Shown in pieces: positions 32,890-44,051 of a stretch of 64,000 nucleotides of DNA; position 1 is the first letter of the stretch; each line of letters starts with the position of its first letter. The stretch is from Stromatinia cepivora. Taxonomy: Eukaryota; Ascomycota; Leotiomycetes; Helotiales; Sclerotiniaceae. The stretch lies in NCBI GenBank assembly GCA_014898415.1, contig RCTD01000028.1, positions 62,001-126,000 on the forward strand, given 5' to 3'. The translations under genes and the position numbers were made by a program. The notes beneath the pieces are model-generated. The model did no database searches, was not told the DNA's origin, and was given only the letters and a program-made list of their open reading frames with translations.

Positions 32890-33761
32890 TGTTGTTGTTA
32901 TTGAATAATAAATAACTCTCATTAACCACTTCACAATATAAAGGCCTATATATATATATAGAATATATAGAATATATATAATATATATATAGAATATACT
33001 CATTCCGAATAATATGATCAATATGATCGATAAGGCCAATTAAATCAATTAAATCAATTTGGTCAATTTGGTCAATTTGGTCAATTTGGTCAATTTGGTC
33101 AATTTAATCAATTCAATCTAATTAACCAAATCAATCAAATTGACCAAATAAACCTAATCGACCTATATTTATATATCATATTCATTCTGAATAATAAGAT
33201 CAATACAATAAACAAGATCAATTAGATCATTTTGATCAATTAAATCGATTTGATCAATTTAATCAATTAAATCAACCAAATTGACCAAATTAACCAAATT
33301 GACCAAATTAACCTAATCAACCAAATCAACCTAATCAACTAAATCAATCTAATCAATCAATATACAAATACAAATTCGAACTCTAAGAATTCACTAATAT
33401 ATACAAAATCATCGAATTCATAGATATTCAAATAAAGAAACCTAAATTAATCGAATACCAAGACCATTTGAAATAAAGAATCTTTATCATACTAATCAAG
33501 ATAATTGAAATGATGAACCTTTATTCAAATTAACAAATAAGAATAAAGCTTTGATATATAAAAGAATTCGAAAAAAACATATAAGAAGGCTATACCCTCA
33601 ATATTGAAGGTTAAGAATCTGTACTCTAATATTATATACAATATCACTATACCATTCAACTTTTACTATTATAACTTGATATTTGCTTATTCCACTATAG
33701 TCTCTAAGCCACTACTTTCATATTATAAGGTTTATCACCCTTAAATACGTGACCTCCAACA
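32890..33761 (-). repeat. LTR of the hairpin-minisatellite family, copy 3
   Basis: Inverted copy of 3116-3912: on the minus strand it starts TGTTGGAGGTCACG (33761) and ends AATAACAACAACA (32890). The centre holds the palindromic minisatellite at 33040-33365. The edges against unique sequence are sharp, but the 5-bp flanks do not match. Confidence 0.65.
33040..33365. repeat. Palindromic minisatellite inside LTR (copy 3)
   Basis: Five or so TTGGTCAAT units (33058-33110), spaced inverted units, then a second palindromic array to 33365. It is more transition-mutated than copies 1 and 2. Confidence 0.75.
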
Positions 33762-33876
33762 GTTTGTCAGAGCCGACTATTACCGCCCGTCCACCATTGG
33801 AGAATAAAAATACCCCGAAATCCGGCATGAAACCCATTAATGGAAAATCCTCCGAAAGTTACACAAACCCCATTAA

Positions 33877-34306
33877 GGGTCCGTTTGGATCGATTTTTAG
33901 AAATATTAGAAATGTTGAGAGTAATAAAAATATTGGGTCTAATATATACCTAGGTACATTTGAGTGAGGCTAATATATTTGGGGAAGTGAAATTCATATT
34001 TGGGAAAATGACAGGGGTATGTAGAAATGAAGATTTTTTGATTGAGATATCGAAATTTTTCAAATGTATTGTTCAACAGTATCAAAAAGCTGCTGTTGAT
34101 CACTGTATGAGAAAAAGTTCAAATATTTGGTCAAATATATATTAAACTCAATGTTTTTTATTGGGCCCAACACCGCGCCCGGCAAAACCGACCACTTGAT
34201 CAAATATATATTGGTCAAAATATCATGTTCGGTTCGACCATATTAGGTCTAATATATTGAGGCAAATGTGATCAAATATATCAAAAAAATCGATCCGAAC
34301 GCACCC
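33877..34306. mobile_element. MITE with PIF/Harbinger-like ends
   Basis: 430 bp. Terminal inverted repeats GGGTCCGTTTGGATCGATTT (left) and, read inverted, GGGTGCGTTCGGATCGATTT (right) differ at two positions. Both ends are flanked by TAA, a 3-bp duplication as made by PIF/Harbinger transposases (TWA). The interior has no coding capacity. The family assignment rests on the end sequence and the TAA duplication. Confidence 0.75.
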
Positions 34307-35220
34307 TAAGACAACAAATATAAGCATATTATTAGTTAGTACTCCTGCTGCCAGAGAGTATATCACACTCCACTCTTAAGCACATACCAGAAGATGGGAA
34401 ACTACAAGGGGAACAGTGGCCCATATTTAGATGGAGCGTGACATACGTTCTGGCACCGTACCGAAAACCCGCACCGGGCAAAGTCCGTAGTAAGAATGAA
34501 AGAAAGCTTAGATAGGGAGATCTCCAATTTTATTCGCGGCATTTTACCAACTCCTTTTTAATTTCCGATCAACAAATCCATGATAGTTCCGTGGCCTCGT
34601 GGTTCTTCGATGTATGTAGGGAGGAATCGTTCGAGAAACTATTCTGACATTTTTGTCTCCACCAATCGGTACATTAATCAATTTCTCTCGCATGATTTCC
34701 ATGCCATGCTTTCCACGCCATCCTTTTCAGCGTGTTTTTTACTTTTCTATGAACCCTATTCTAAATTTAGGATCTAAAAATATTAACACGGATTCCGCCA
34801 TTTCCCTCCTAATCACTAGTGGGCGAAACGACAACAAATCAATGTCTAATGATACCACTACTGTACAATTTACATAGTATCACATCTTTCCATTCACATT
34901 CTTCAAAAAGCAACATGTTTTAGTTTCGCAACCATATCTGTAAAAACATAAGAAGGGACGGTTCTTCCGTGGCGCACCCGCATCCGGTTCCACGAAATCC
35001 GGGGAAACTTTAAGTAGTGGTCCTGAGTCCACCTATCAGCTATGTTTGCGACGGCCGTGGGCCGCGTGTCAAAGTAAAGCGGGTCTAGCGTCGAACTTGC
35101 CGAGGACCCCGAGAGTACTCACGGGATTAGATCCGGAACAATGTCCTCCTTTTGATAATTTCACTCGGCTAGATTTTTTTAGCCTTTTGAGCAAACCCTT
35201 TTCTTTGGTGGACCTGGATA
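34307..35220. other. Intergenic between the two MITE-like elements
   Basis: No gene recognised. ORFs at 34580-34877 and 35046-35273 show no motif and have no splice support. Confidence 0.35.
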
Positions 35221-35445
35221 CTAGGACCTTGTTATACCGGTATATCAAAGTCAAACAGTGTCAATGTTTTTAAATTTTGTAAATTAATTAAATGATAAAT
35301 TCGAGGAAAGATGACTCGAACTCTTTCCCTACAATTTTTATTATCAGAATCGTAAAAATTAATCCGATATTCTTCAATTACTAACAATTTCTGGGAATAT
35401 ATGGGATTTCGGTATAAAGGTGTCCGGTATAACAAGGTTTCACTG
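35221..35445. mobile_element. MITE with pogo/Fot-like ends
   Basis: 225 bp flanked by TA on both sides. The right end read inverted is CAGTGAAACCTTGTTATACC; the left end is CTAGGACCTTGTTATACCGG. CAGTG-AACCT-GTTATACC ends with a TA duplication are typical of pogo/Fot-type Tc1/mariner elements. It is non-coding and lies about 345 bp upstream of the polygalacturonase ATG. Confidence 0.7.
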
Positions 35446-35790
35446 TAATGCTCTTGATAGATTCCCCTCATTCCAAGATTGGTCTAGATGGTTACGAGTA
35501 AAGTGATAACGCTATTTTGAGCTAAAGTGTTGTCCCCAGAAGTGGTAACTTTTGACAATCTAAATGTTCCATTCCCATGCATTGAACTGGGATCAAAAGT
35601 AACTATCAATTTAAAGATTATTCCAGCACTAAGAATGATGAGCGGGGCTTTCCAGCGCGAAGCTTTCTCCAAGCGAACTCTTACAAGGGGCTAAGAATTG
35701 ATATAAGAAAGCCAAGTAATCGCCTCCAAAGCCAAGAGACCACACTGATCATCATAACTCTTCTCTCATTCCTTGGCTCATATCACAATC

Positions 35791-37136
35791 ATGGTTAACC
35801 TTTCTACCTGTCTCCTCTTGGGAGGATTGTCCGCTTTAGCTTCGGCTCTTCCCGCGGCACCAGCACCAACGGCTGCTCCAGATCTTGACAAGCGAGCAAC
35901 TACTTGTACCTTTTCTGGCTCAGGAGGAGCTGCAGCAGCGATTAAGTCCAAGACTTCTTGTGCTACCATTGTTTTATCAGCACTTGCAGTCCCTTCTGGC
36001 ACGACCTTGGATTTGACAGGCCTCAACCAAGGAACTAAAGTGAGCATATATCAATGTGTTTTAATTTTGCACCACACTGACCGATTGATAGGTCATCTTT
36101 GAAGGTGTCACCACCTTCGGCTATGAACAATGGTCTGGCCCTTTGGTATCTGTTTCAGGAACAGATATCACCGTCACTCAAAGCGGTAATGCTCGTCTCG
36201 ATGGTCAAGGAGCTCTCTGGTGGGATGGAAAAGGTGGCAACGGAGGAAAGACGAAACCCAAATTCTTCAGTGCACAGAACTTGATCTCTTCGACGATTGA
36301 GAACATCTACATTCTCAACCCACCTGTCCAAGTTTTCAGCATTGATAACGCTAACAGTTTGATAATTAACAATGTCACCATCAATGCATCGGCTGGTGAT
36401 TCTGGTAGCCTCGGTCATAATACTGATGGTTTCGATATTGGATCTAGCACCAATATCACTATCACTGGTGCTAAAGTATACAATCAAGATGATTGTGTTG
36501 CTATCAACTCAGGAACAGTAAGTCAATGCCTCGTTGACCGGTTGAACATAAACTAATTTATCCAAGGGCATTACTTTCTCAGGAGGTGTCTGTTCCGGTG
36601 GACACGGTCTTTCCGTTGGATCCGTCGGCGGTAGAACCGATAACACTGTTAACACCGTCTTATTCGAAAACTCCCAAATCAAGGCATCGCAAAATGGTAT
36701 GTGGCCTTCCATCAAAGAAACAAAGGACCAAACAATAACATTCCTCAGGTGTCCGTATCAAGACCATTTCTGGTGCCACAGGAACCGTCACTGGAGTTAC
36801 CTACTCAGGCATCACACTTTCCGGCATTACCGACTACGGTATTGTCGTCGAGCAAGCTTATAATGGAAAAGTCGGCAGCCCAACCAACGGCGTCCCCATT
36901 ACTAAATTCATTCTTAATAAAGTCACCGGAACTGTTGAATCTGGTGCTACTAACATTTTTATTGATTGTGGAAGTGGTTCTTGCACTAATGTAAGTCATC
37001 TCTCTATGTTCACGTGATATGATAATTGCGAGATCCTAACTTTTAATAGTGGACATGGACCGGTGTTTCCGTCACTGGTGGAAAGACTCCAAATTATTGT
37101 CACAACGTTCCAACTAGTGGTGGCGTCTCTTGCTGA
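35791..37136 (+). CDS. Secreted endopolygalacturonase (GH28)
   Basis: Five exons: 35791-36039, 36092-36517, 36567-36696, 36749-36990, 37050-37136; introns of 49-59 bp with GTGAGC, GTAAGT, GTATGT and GTAAGT donors; 377 aa. It hydrolyses internal alpha-1,4 bonds of homogalacturonan in plant cell walls. A signal peptide ([19 protein letters not shown]) is followed by a short proline/alanine pro-region ending in a KR Kex2-type site (34-35). All GH28 catalytic signatures are present: [22 protein letters not shown] and RIKT. The C-terminus ends with a paired Cys region (YCHNVP...GVSC). The length is normal for fungal endo-PGs, which are often multigene families. I could not assign a specific paralogue name. 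Two MITE-like elements lie in its upstream region. Confidence 0.95.
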
Positions 37137-39335
37137 GGTCCCTTGTGGATACTTTCTTTCCCGAATGATACAATTCGGCAAATTGTTTATACTGGTGGTA
37201 AATGGAGGAGCTCAAATCTGTCATTTCTGAAGTCTCATTACTTCTTCAACTGTATATATTACATCTTTTTAGTACATATTTTCGGAGCTTTCCGATCGTT
37301 TGCAATGTGAATAGTTGTCATTTCTTGGTATTTGTTTTGTATTCGGGTCTTGTTCACGTGAGTGAGAAAGATAAGCGTACCTCCGTATGCCTTCGGTATC
37401 ACATGTATGTGTTACATTCATTCTTCGATCGAAAGACCCAAATGGGATATATGTCTCAGTGCCATGAGGCGTGTGAGTATCAGCCGAAAGCGTCATTATG
37501 CAGATTAAGTATGAGGTCCAATTGTTGGACGTGTTAGATTCATGAAGTAATCCCCCTAATTGTCATTCGATGAATTGAATCTTCTGACCCATAAGGTATG
37601 AAGGGTAGGAGGGTAGGACTTGATGATTTGGCCTCTTGATTTGATGATTGACGTAGATCAGTTTGTAGGGCTGTGAGGGTTGGAAGAATCCTTGGGATAA
37701 TCAATGATCACGATGCAATACACTCTTTCTGTTCATAAATGATGTGAAAAGGGAAATATACAGGATATACCATCCACCATCCATTTCAAAACGGACATCG
37801 TACCAGAAGCCAGATCAATCCTACCTTGTTCTATAATGTCATTATGAGATATAAGTTTGTTCTTAGAATAAGCTCTTATTAATCACGTGAAGCATTCCTT
37901 TTCAAAACTCCGCCAATTAATGAATGCGGATGAAACGATGGGAGTGCTTTCATCAAACACTTGAGTGTAACTAAGAAATTATGCAGGCACATGAATCCGG
38001 ACCCCCATGATTATGCAAAGCGATAAGAGTTGGTGATGCTGTAATACATAAGATATGAGATAAGAGATTGAATTCGAGCTCCCCCGAGCGCATATTAGCT
38101 AGCTTTTTGACCAACTCAGCCAACAAGGCAAGCTGGAGATCCGGTTTCATCCCCTATTCTTGATAACAAGCAGTGCAAACAACCAATGCAAACAACCAAG
38201 CAATTATGCAATCAATCAAGACGAGAGATGTGATGATGAGAGGGCTTAGTATGTTATTTAGGAAGACCGAGTACAATTTCCATTATTACTCCAGGTCCGG
38301 TGATGGCCGAGTAAATCTAGGTCAGCCGCGAGAAAGCCATCTACCTGATCTGATTGGATCAATTCGAAGGAATAAGACGGGACTATACCTTGTTTGCGTT
38401 GTTTTGTTTGTTGGTTGGCATGATTGGAGTGATGCTGGCGGGTGCATGATGCTTAAGGTACTACCTAGTAGGTGGAAGTGGAGGTGGAGGTGGAGGTAGA
38501 GAGGTGTAGTTTGTTGATAAGCAATGAAACATGTCCCATATATCTATCTTCTCTTTCTATCTCACTCTCACCCTCACTCTCTCTCACTTTCCTCCTTCAT
38601 CCATCAATCAATCAAAGAATCATCAAACGTCTACAGAATCCAATTCATTTATATTTTCAATTATCATTTTTATCATACTTTTCATTCATCTACAAATCAA
38701 CCTAATCTATAATTAAAGCTTCATACAGATTCCTTCTTTATCCTCACTTATCCGTTACCAATAAATCGGAAATCAGCCTCGTCTGACTCACACACCGAGC
38801 AAGTCCTACCTTCGTTTGAACACAACAACTACCTTTGTCTTTTGAATAATCAAAGGTCTAAACCAAATTGCATCATTTTCTGCTATTCACCACTTAATTG
38901 TGTTTTGATTCGCAGTTTCTACTCTTGGAACGGTGTGACTCTATCCCCCGTGCCGCAACTACTCGTTACAGTCATTCGGACGAAGTCTGAATCATCATTC
39001 TTACGAACCTTCTACTTTACTCTTTAATCAATCATCCTTTCTGTTTAATCAACTTGCTTTCCGAATATCCTACAAACCTCCTTCGTGGTGCCATCTCCTT
39101 CCAAACCAGAGAATACTTGCAATACCATACGATAAGTACATCAACACATCCGAAAAGGAGATATTCCATATCTATTTTAAGGAATAGAATCAAGACAAAG
39201 AAAGAGTTAGCACCACGTTTTCTCTACTTTGACATCATCTATTACAAGAAAAGAAACGCCGCTTAATAAACACTTTCACCCCTACAACCTTGCTTCATAC
39301 AAATCCATCTACCAACAACAAACAAGATATACAGC
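37137..39335. other. Intergenic, no gene seen
   Basis: It includes the polygalacturonase 3' UTR and, near 38520-39330, CT-rich leader-like sequence before the next gene. A purine repeat GGTGGA/GGAGGTGGA is at 38470-38500. No ORF with support. Confidence 0.4.
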
Positions 39336-40145
39336 ATGTCTGCCACTACCAACATGCCAACCTCTCCTATTCAACACCGAGATATTCGATCTGAGGCCCA
39401 GGCCTTCAAACGTGATAAGGATCAATCCCAGAAATGGGCTATGGGAACTCGTCCGCTTGCTGGTGTAACTAGGGCTATCATATATTCAACTGATGGTCCC
39501 AGCGAATCTTTTAAGGGAAAGGAGAAGGTCAGACCTCAGAAGTCGTGGAGTCAAATGTACGTTAACCATTCTACCTATCCCAAGACTAAGAAATTAAAAC
39601 TGACTCATACCTCCTCCAGTGTCAATACCGACCGACATCCCCGTAACAACTCTAATACCACTCCTAAGCCATTCGGGGCCCCATCCTACCACCACGGTCC
39701 TACCTCTTCTTCCCGTATAGCCCGCCAGATTGATGCTCATATTGAGGCTGCAGATAACGCTTCACACCCTCTTTCCAAGTCCTTACTCGACCTCCTTCCT
39801 ACACATTATAATAATACATCTCCATCCATTGCTACCGCAATGATGAATGCTGGTGATGAAGGTGTTCTTTACTCTTTCGATAGACAAGACACACCAAACA
39901 ATAGAGTGGACTTGAGTGGGCTAGTAGATCTCGCAGAACAGAAATGGGTCAATGAGCAAACCGAGAAGATCGTTAGGGGTGAATATGAAGTTTTGGATGC
40001 CGAGGGAGAGACTGTTCTTCAAAGACAAAGAGGCAGAAAGAGTCCAAGATCTAAGGCACTCTCTCGTACTCGTGGGGAGGGTAAGACTAAGGCTAAAACT
40101 CAGGAGCCAGAACCTCTTGAGGATGATGGGTTTGAACTCATCTAA
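39336..40145 (+). CDS. Conserved-looking hypothetical protein
   Basis: Single exon, 269 aa, from ATG (GCATGTCTGCC). Hydrophilic, rich in Ser, Thr, Lys and Pro. The N-terminal half is probably disordered; a more ordered part lies around residues 125-225 with SLLDLLPTHY, GVLYSFDRQD and LVDLAEQKWVNEQTEKIV. It ends with a basic stretch (RGRKSPRSKALSRTRG) followed by an acidic tail, which would fit a nuclear or RNA/DNA-associated protein (inference). No signal peptide or transmembrane segment. Preceded by a long pyrimidine-rich leader, common before expressed fungal genes. I do not recognise the family. Confidence 0.7.
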   Translation: MSATTNMPTSPIQHRDIRSEAQAFKRDKDQSQKWAMGTRPLAGVTRAIIYSTDGPSESFKGKEKVRPQKSWSQMYVNHSTYPKTKKLKLTHTSSSVNTDRHPRNNSNTTPKPFGAPSYHHGPTSSSRIARQIDAHIEAADNASHPLSKSLLDLLPTHYNNTSPSIATAMMNAGDEGVLYSFDRQDTPNNRVDLSGLVDLAEQKWVNEQTEKIVRGEYEVLDAEGETVLQRQRGRKSPRSKALSRTRGEGKTKAKTQEPEPLEDDGFELI

Positions 40146-41278
40146 TCTCTATCCTCGACATTAATTCGGACGTTGATGATCTCTTCGTTGAGCATTATCA
40201 CGATTCAATTCATAACTTGGATTTTTCATTCCACATTGTATTCTCGTACAGCACAATTCGGAGTTAATTCTTTTTTTCTTCAATTTCCGTCTTGCATTTG
40301 GCACGCACACAAGCATAGGATACCGGCAGGCAGCTTACTCTAGAGTTTTTAATACACAGAGAAGGATAGCTAGCCTTTGATTTTTAGTTTCTGCAAGCGT
40401 ATTGATAGATTGGCCTTGGGTCTGATTTTTTTATCTAATTCAGGTGTATTATGGTGGTTTGGTTGGTGCATAGCATTGTTAGCTTACCGGTCTGGGGATT
40501 GGGAGGATAGCTTGGTGCTTAGGTAGTACTTTATGATGAAGGGTTTTCGGTGCAAATTGGGTTGCTTTGTATGTATGGTGACGATGGACAGTATGGTATA
40601 TAGGGCAGGGTAGTAGTTCAGCACGGTGGTATTGACGTAATGATGATGATTGAACATGCAATATCATACGTATTACCCAGACTTTACTTGGCTGTTCTTT
40701 TGCTATGTTATTATCTAACTTTATGTTGTGTAATACGCCTGTCTACTAAGTGGTCATCACATTCACAACTTACATCGAACTACTATAATCTAGGTAAAAA
40801 TTAGTCCATCTCCATTGAAAACTGAGGGATAAGTTGTCGCTCCTATATTCAGATATTTACTAACGTTCAACAATATTAACCATGTTTAGAAACACAGCTG
40901 AGCTGATGGTAGTATTATTTTTCTGTTTTTTTTGCTGGGGGAATGGTAGGTAGGTATACTGTCTTCTTCTTCAGATGACCATGATGAGGGAGCTCAATTA
41001 TCAGCTTTTGAACACGAACTTTGTGGATGTGAGATTACTCGGGATTTGGCATATATTTTACGTGTATAAATTCTATATTTTTAATAGGAACTCTAATCAG
41101 AATATATTTGCACTTTACTAAATTAGAATTACCTCAAAGATACTAGGTATCGAAGTTTGTCCCTTTTCTCCTCCCCTTATCTATCTATCTATCCTCTTTC
41201 CAAAATATCTTTTCGGTTTTCTTGTCTGTGCGGGAATACATACTCACAAAAGATCTAAATTTTCAACAAATCTACAAA
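40146..41278. other. Intergenic, no gene seen
   Basis: 3' flank of the hypothetical gene and 5' flank of the tRNA. No supported ORF. Confidence 0.4.
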
Positions 41279-41359
41279 GGCGTCGTGACGGAGTGGTTAA
41301 CGTGATTGACTAGAAATCAATTCCTTTCGGGGGCGCATGTTCGAATCATGCCGACGTCG
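41279..41359 (+). tRNA. tRNA-Ser (AGA)
   Basis: 81 nt, no intron. The acceptor stem GGCGTCG pairs with CGACGTC, followed by discriminator G (serine identity). Anticodon stem ATTGA/TCAAT encloses the loop CTAGAAA with anticodon AGA. A long variable arm (about TCCTTTCGGGGGC) marks a class II tRNA. The T arm is GCATG TTCGAAT CATGC, which also serves as the B box. It is the only RNA gene I could support in the window. Confidence 0.92.
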
Positions 41360-44051
41360 ATTTTTTTGTTTTTCTCATCTTCATATAGGTATCTTCATAA
41401 CAACATCATCATTTTCCCTTTTTGCTTCTTCTGGTGTTCCTTCAATGTTTATTTTTGGGGGCGTCTTGGGATGTGGGGTGCTATCTCATTAAGTGGAGTC
41501 TAGTACTAGAGTTCGGAGTGGCTGGAAGTGGGGTGGGTACGGGGAGTGCGGAGATATATCCGAGGGGATTTGGATGCATGACTCGTGGTTTTGGATGAGC
41601 TTGAGCTTGAGCTTGGTGATGTGTACGGGGTAATATATAATGGAGAGGCGGGAGTGATGATTGAGGATTGAGGATTGAGGATTGAGGATTGTTAAAATAG
41701 GGGTAGTTGTGGTTTTGTTGGACTTCTTGATTAGCACATCCTTGGGAAATTCATTGGTATAGCTCATTATCACGAACATCCATTCTCAAATGAATGTATG
41801 GACTTGCGGTCTTTCCATATCCTAAATCTCGAGAAAGTTCTCTATTTAAGCCGCGCGGCTCTTTCTTTCTTATGGCGCTCTAGCTCGCTGGGGGTGGGTT
41901 GTGTAATCTTTTGTGGTTTGGTTAATTAGTCCAATTTCTATGTCTGAACATTGGGCTCACGGGAATCGTGGTTCCTGTCGCGATCTTCCGGTTGAAGATG
42001 ATCGCTCTTTGGATTTATTATCATCCTAACTCCTCCTTTGCTGCTATTTTATCTTGAAAATGTGTATTACTGTTGTTAATTACGATGTTTCTTCGAGTTT
42101 CGATGGTGAATATACCTTGATGATATGAGGTGACGAGAAAATTCCTATTTCTCTCGGATTTTAGATGGTGGATGAATGATTTCTTATGGTAATTATTGCG
42201 TCAAATCCTGGCTGGGAGTCTCCAGAGCTCATTTAAGGCGGGTAATTCTGTTTAATAACAATTGCATATCAAAAGTTTACTTGAGCTGGTGGGTTTTATA
42301 TCAAGGGGTTGGGGCAAAGAGTGAATGATGCAGTATCTTTGGTTTTGGGGACTATGCCTTGGCTTTGTAGTAATAATCCGACGAGTGGAAAAGATTAATT
42401 GCAGGTGAGTGGATGATGGTTGAATCCAGCACCGGTTATACCAATCCACCCCACAGGACGCGAGATCTCAAGAACTGGATTATTTAAAGCGTTTTCGGAT
42501 AGTTACTAGAGCTATAACCAGCTACTTACGTCACATGAGAAGAATTCATGGTGCTTTGCGAGGTCGAAATCCTTTTTGCAAGAGAAGTAGATGTAGTTTA
42601 CCGAGAGGATGCTTGTGTCAATAATACGTTTATGGACTCGTTAGATGATGGTAGCATTTTTCTTCTAATTGATGTTGCTTTGAGTGTTGTTTTCGTTGTT
42701 TATTTCGTGTTTGTATTGTCGCGACGAGGCGGGAGTAGGAGAAGAAGTCGTCTTCTAGGCTCCGCTCTGACTCTCCACTAATCTATTTGAAGCTTGCTTA
42801 AGCATGAAATTTGCAAAGAAGATACCGGCAATAGGCTTCCTTGAGCAAGGTTTTACCTAGTTTTCGTAGCTCTGTAAAGCTGTTATGTATATCTAATGCA
42901 TTGAGCGAGCGGAAAAGCAAATCATTATCCAAGTATAGTATTGGATATCGGCGTAGAGACGTATCATTCATGGCGTAATATTACCCTTTTCGTATACAGT
43001 CAAGCAACTTACTACTGAGAGGAATTTGTAGATCCAGTGTGTCCTAAATGAGCATCTAAAGTACGATGGCCGAGTGGGCATGTTCGTTTCGGTGGCCAGG
43101 ATCAAGCAAATGAATCCACAAAGTTTTAAATGGCTTCCTCCTCGCTTCTGTGAAAGGTTCAATGGCCTCGTGAGCTCTTTTATAGTATGTCAAGGTGATA
43201 AGAGCTCGGAAGTTAATTTGTTGGAATGGATAATGCTACCACGCGAAGGTGTTGATTATGGAGACAGAAAAGAAGAAACAGATCAGATTTCTAAGTCTGG
43301 GGGAAGGTAGTTCTACATGTACGCTAGTCTAGCGCAATATTCAACAAAAATCCATCGTCTTTATATGAAATCTTCCAAAATCAAAACTCGTATTCTTCGA
43401 TAACCATAGCACATGAAATTTCGGTTTATTTGAGTCACAAAAAATACAAGTTGATGGGAAAAATGGCCACACATACTCAGCGGAAGGAACAAGTCTATAT
43501 GTTCCTTACATCAATTTTACGAATGGATGATATTTTTCTCTCTCAGATACGATCACCATCTATACATTGGGCATCTTAATGTACTATATAGTCATCATCA
43601 TTGCCAGTTCTGACCAGACCCGTTGTATTAAGAGCAAGCGTTATCGGTAAGCCATGGTTACTCCTTTTATCCTTTTCATCTATCTAGGAATCCTACATTT
43701 CCCACCACGTTCAAGCAATATATTTTCTTCGAAAAGATCTTTCATGTTGTCTATTGTACGAAAGGTCTAGAATAAGCAAAGGTTTACTCTTTGTATCCTC
43801 TCCTTATTCCGGTAAAAATGTCTTTGTCTTCCCAGTTTAACTTTCCATTCAGCACCCCAAAACGTCAAAAACATCCATTTGGACAAAAAGAATAACATCA
43901 ATGAGCTCTTTATCACGGTTTATGAGAACCGTATGAAATTCGATAGAGATATTGATATGATTGCCAGAACACTAGATTCGAGATTTTTCAAGTCATAGAA
44001 AAAGAAACTTCAATTGGCAAATTTTTCTGAACTCGAACCAGTCATAACATC
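41360..44051. other. Intergenic with a short tandem repeat
   Basis: No supported gene in 2.7 kb. A GATTGAG heptamer is repeated about 4.5 times at 41659-41691. Small ORFs (for example 42548-42781) have no motif or splice evidence. Confidence 0.4.

Noticed and set aside
38173..38499. 108-codon ORF upstream of the hypothetical gene
   Set aside because: Ends in a GGTGGA repeat read as poly-Trp/Arg; composition is not protein-like.
42548..42781. 77-codon ORF with a hydrophobic segment
   Set aside because: The short hydrophobic run is the only feature; no signal of a real start, introns or homologues.
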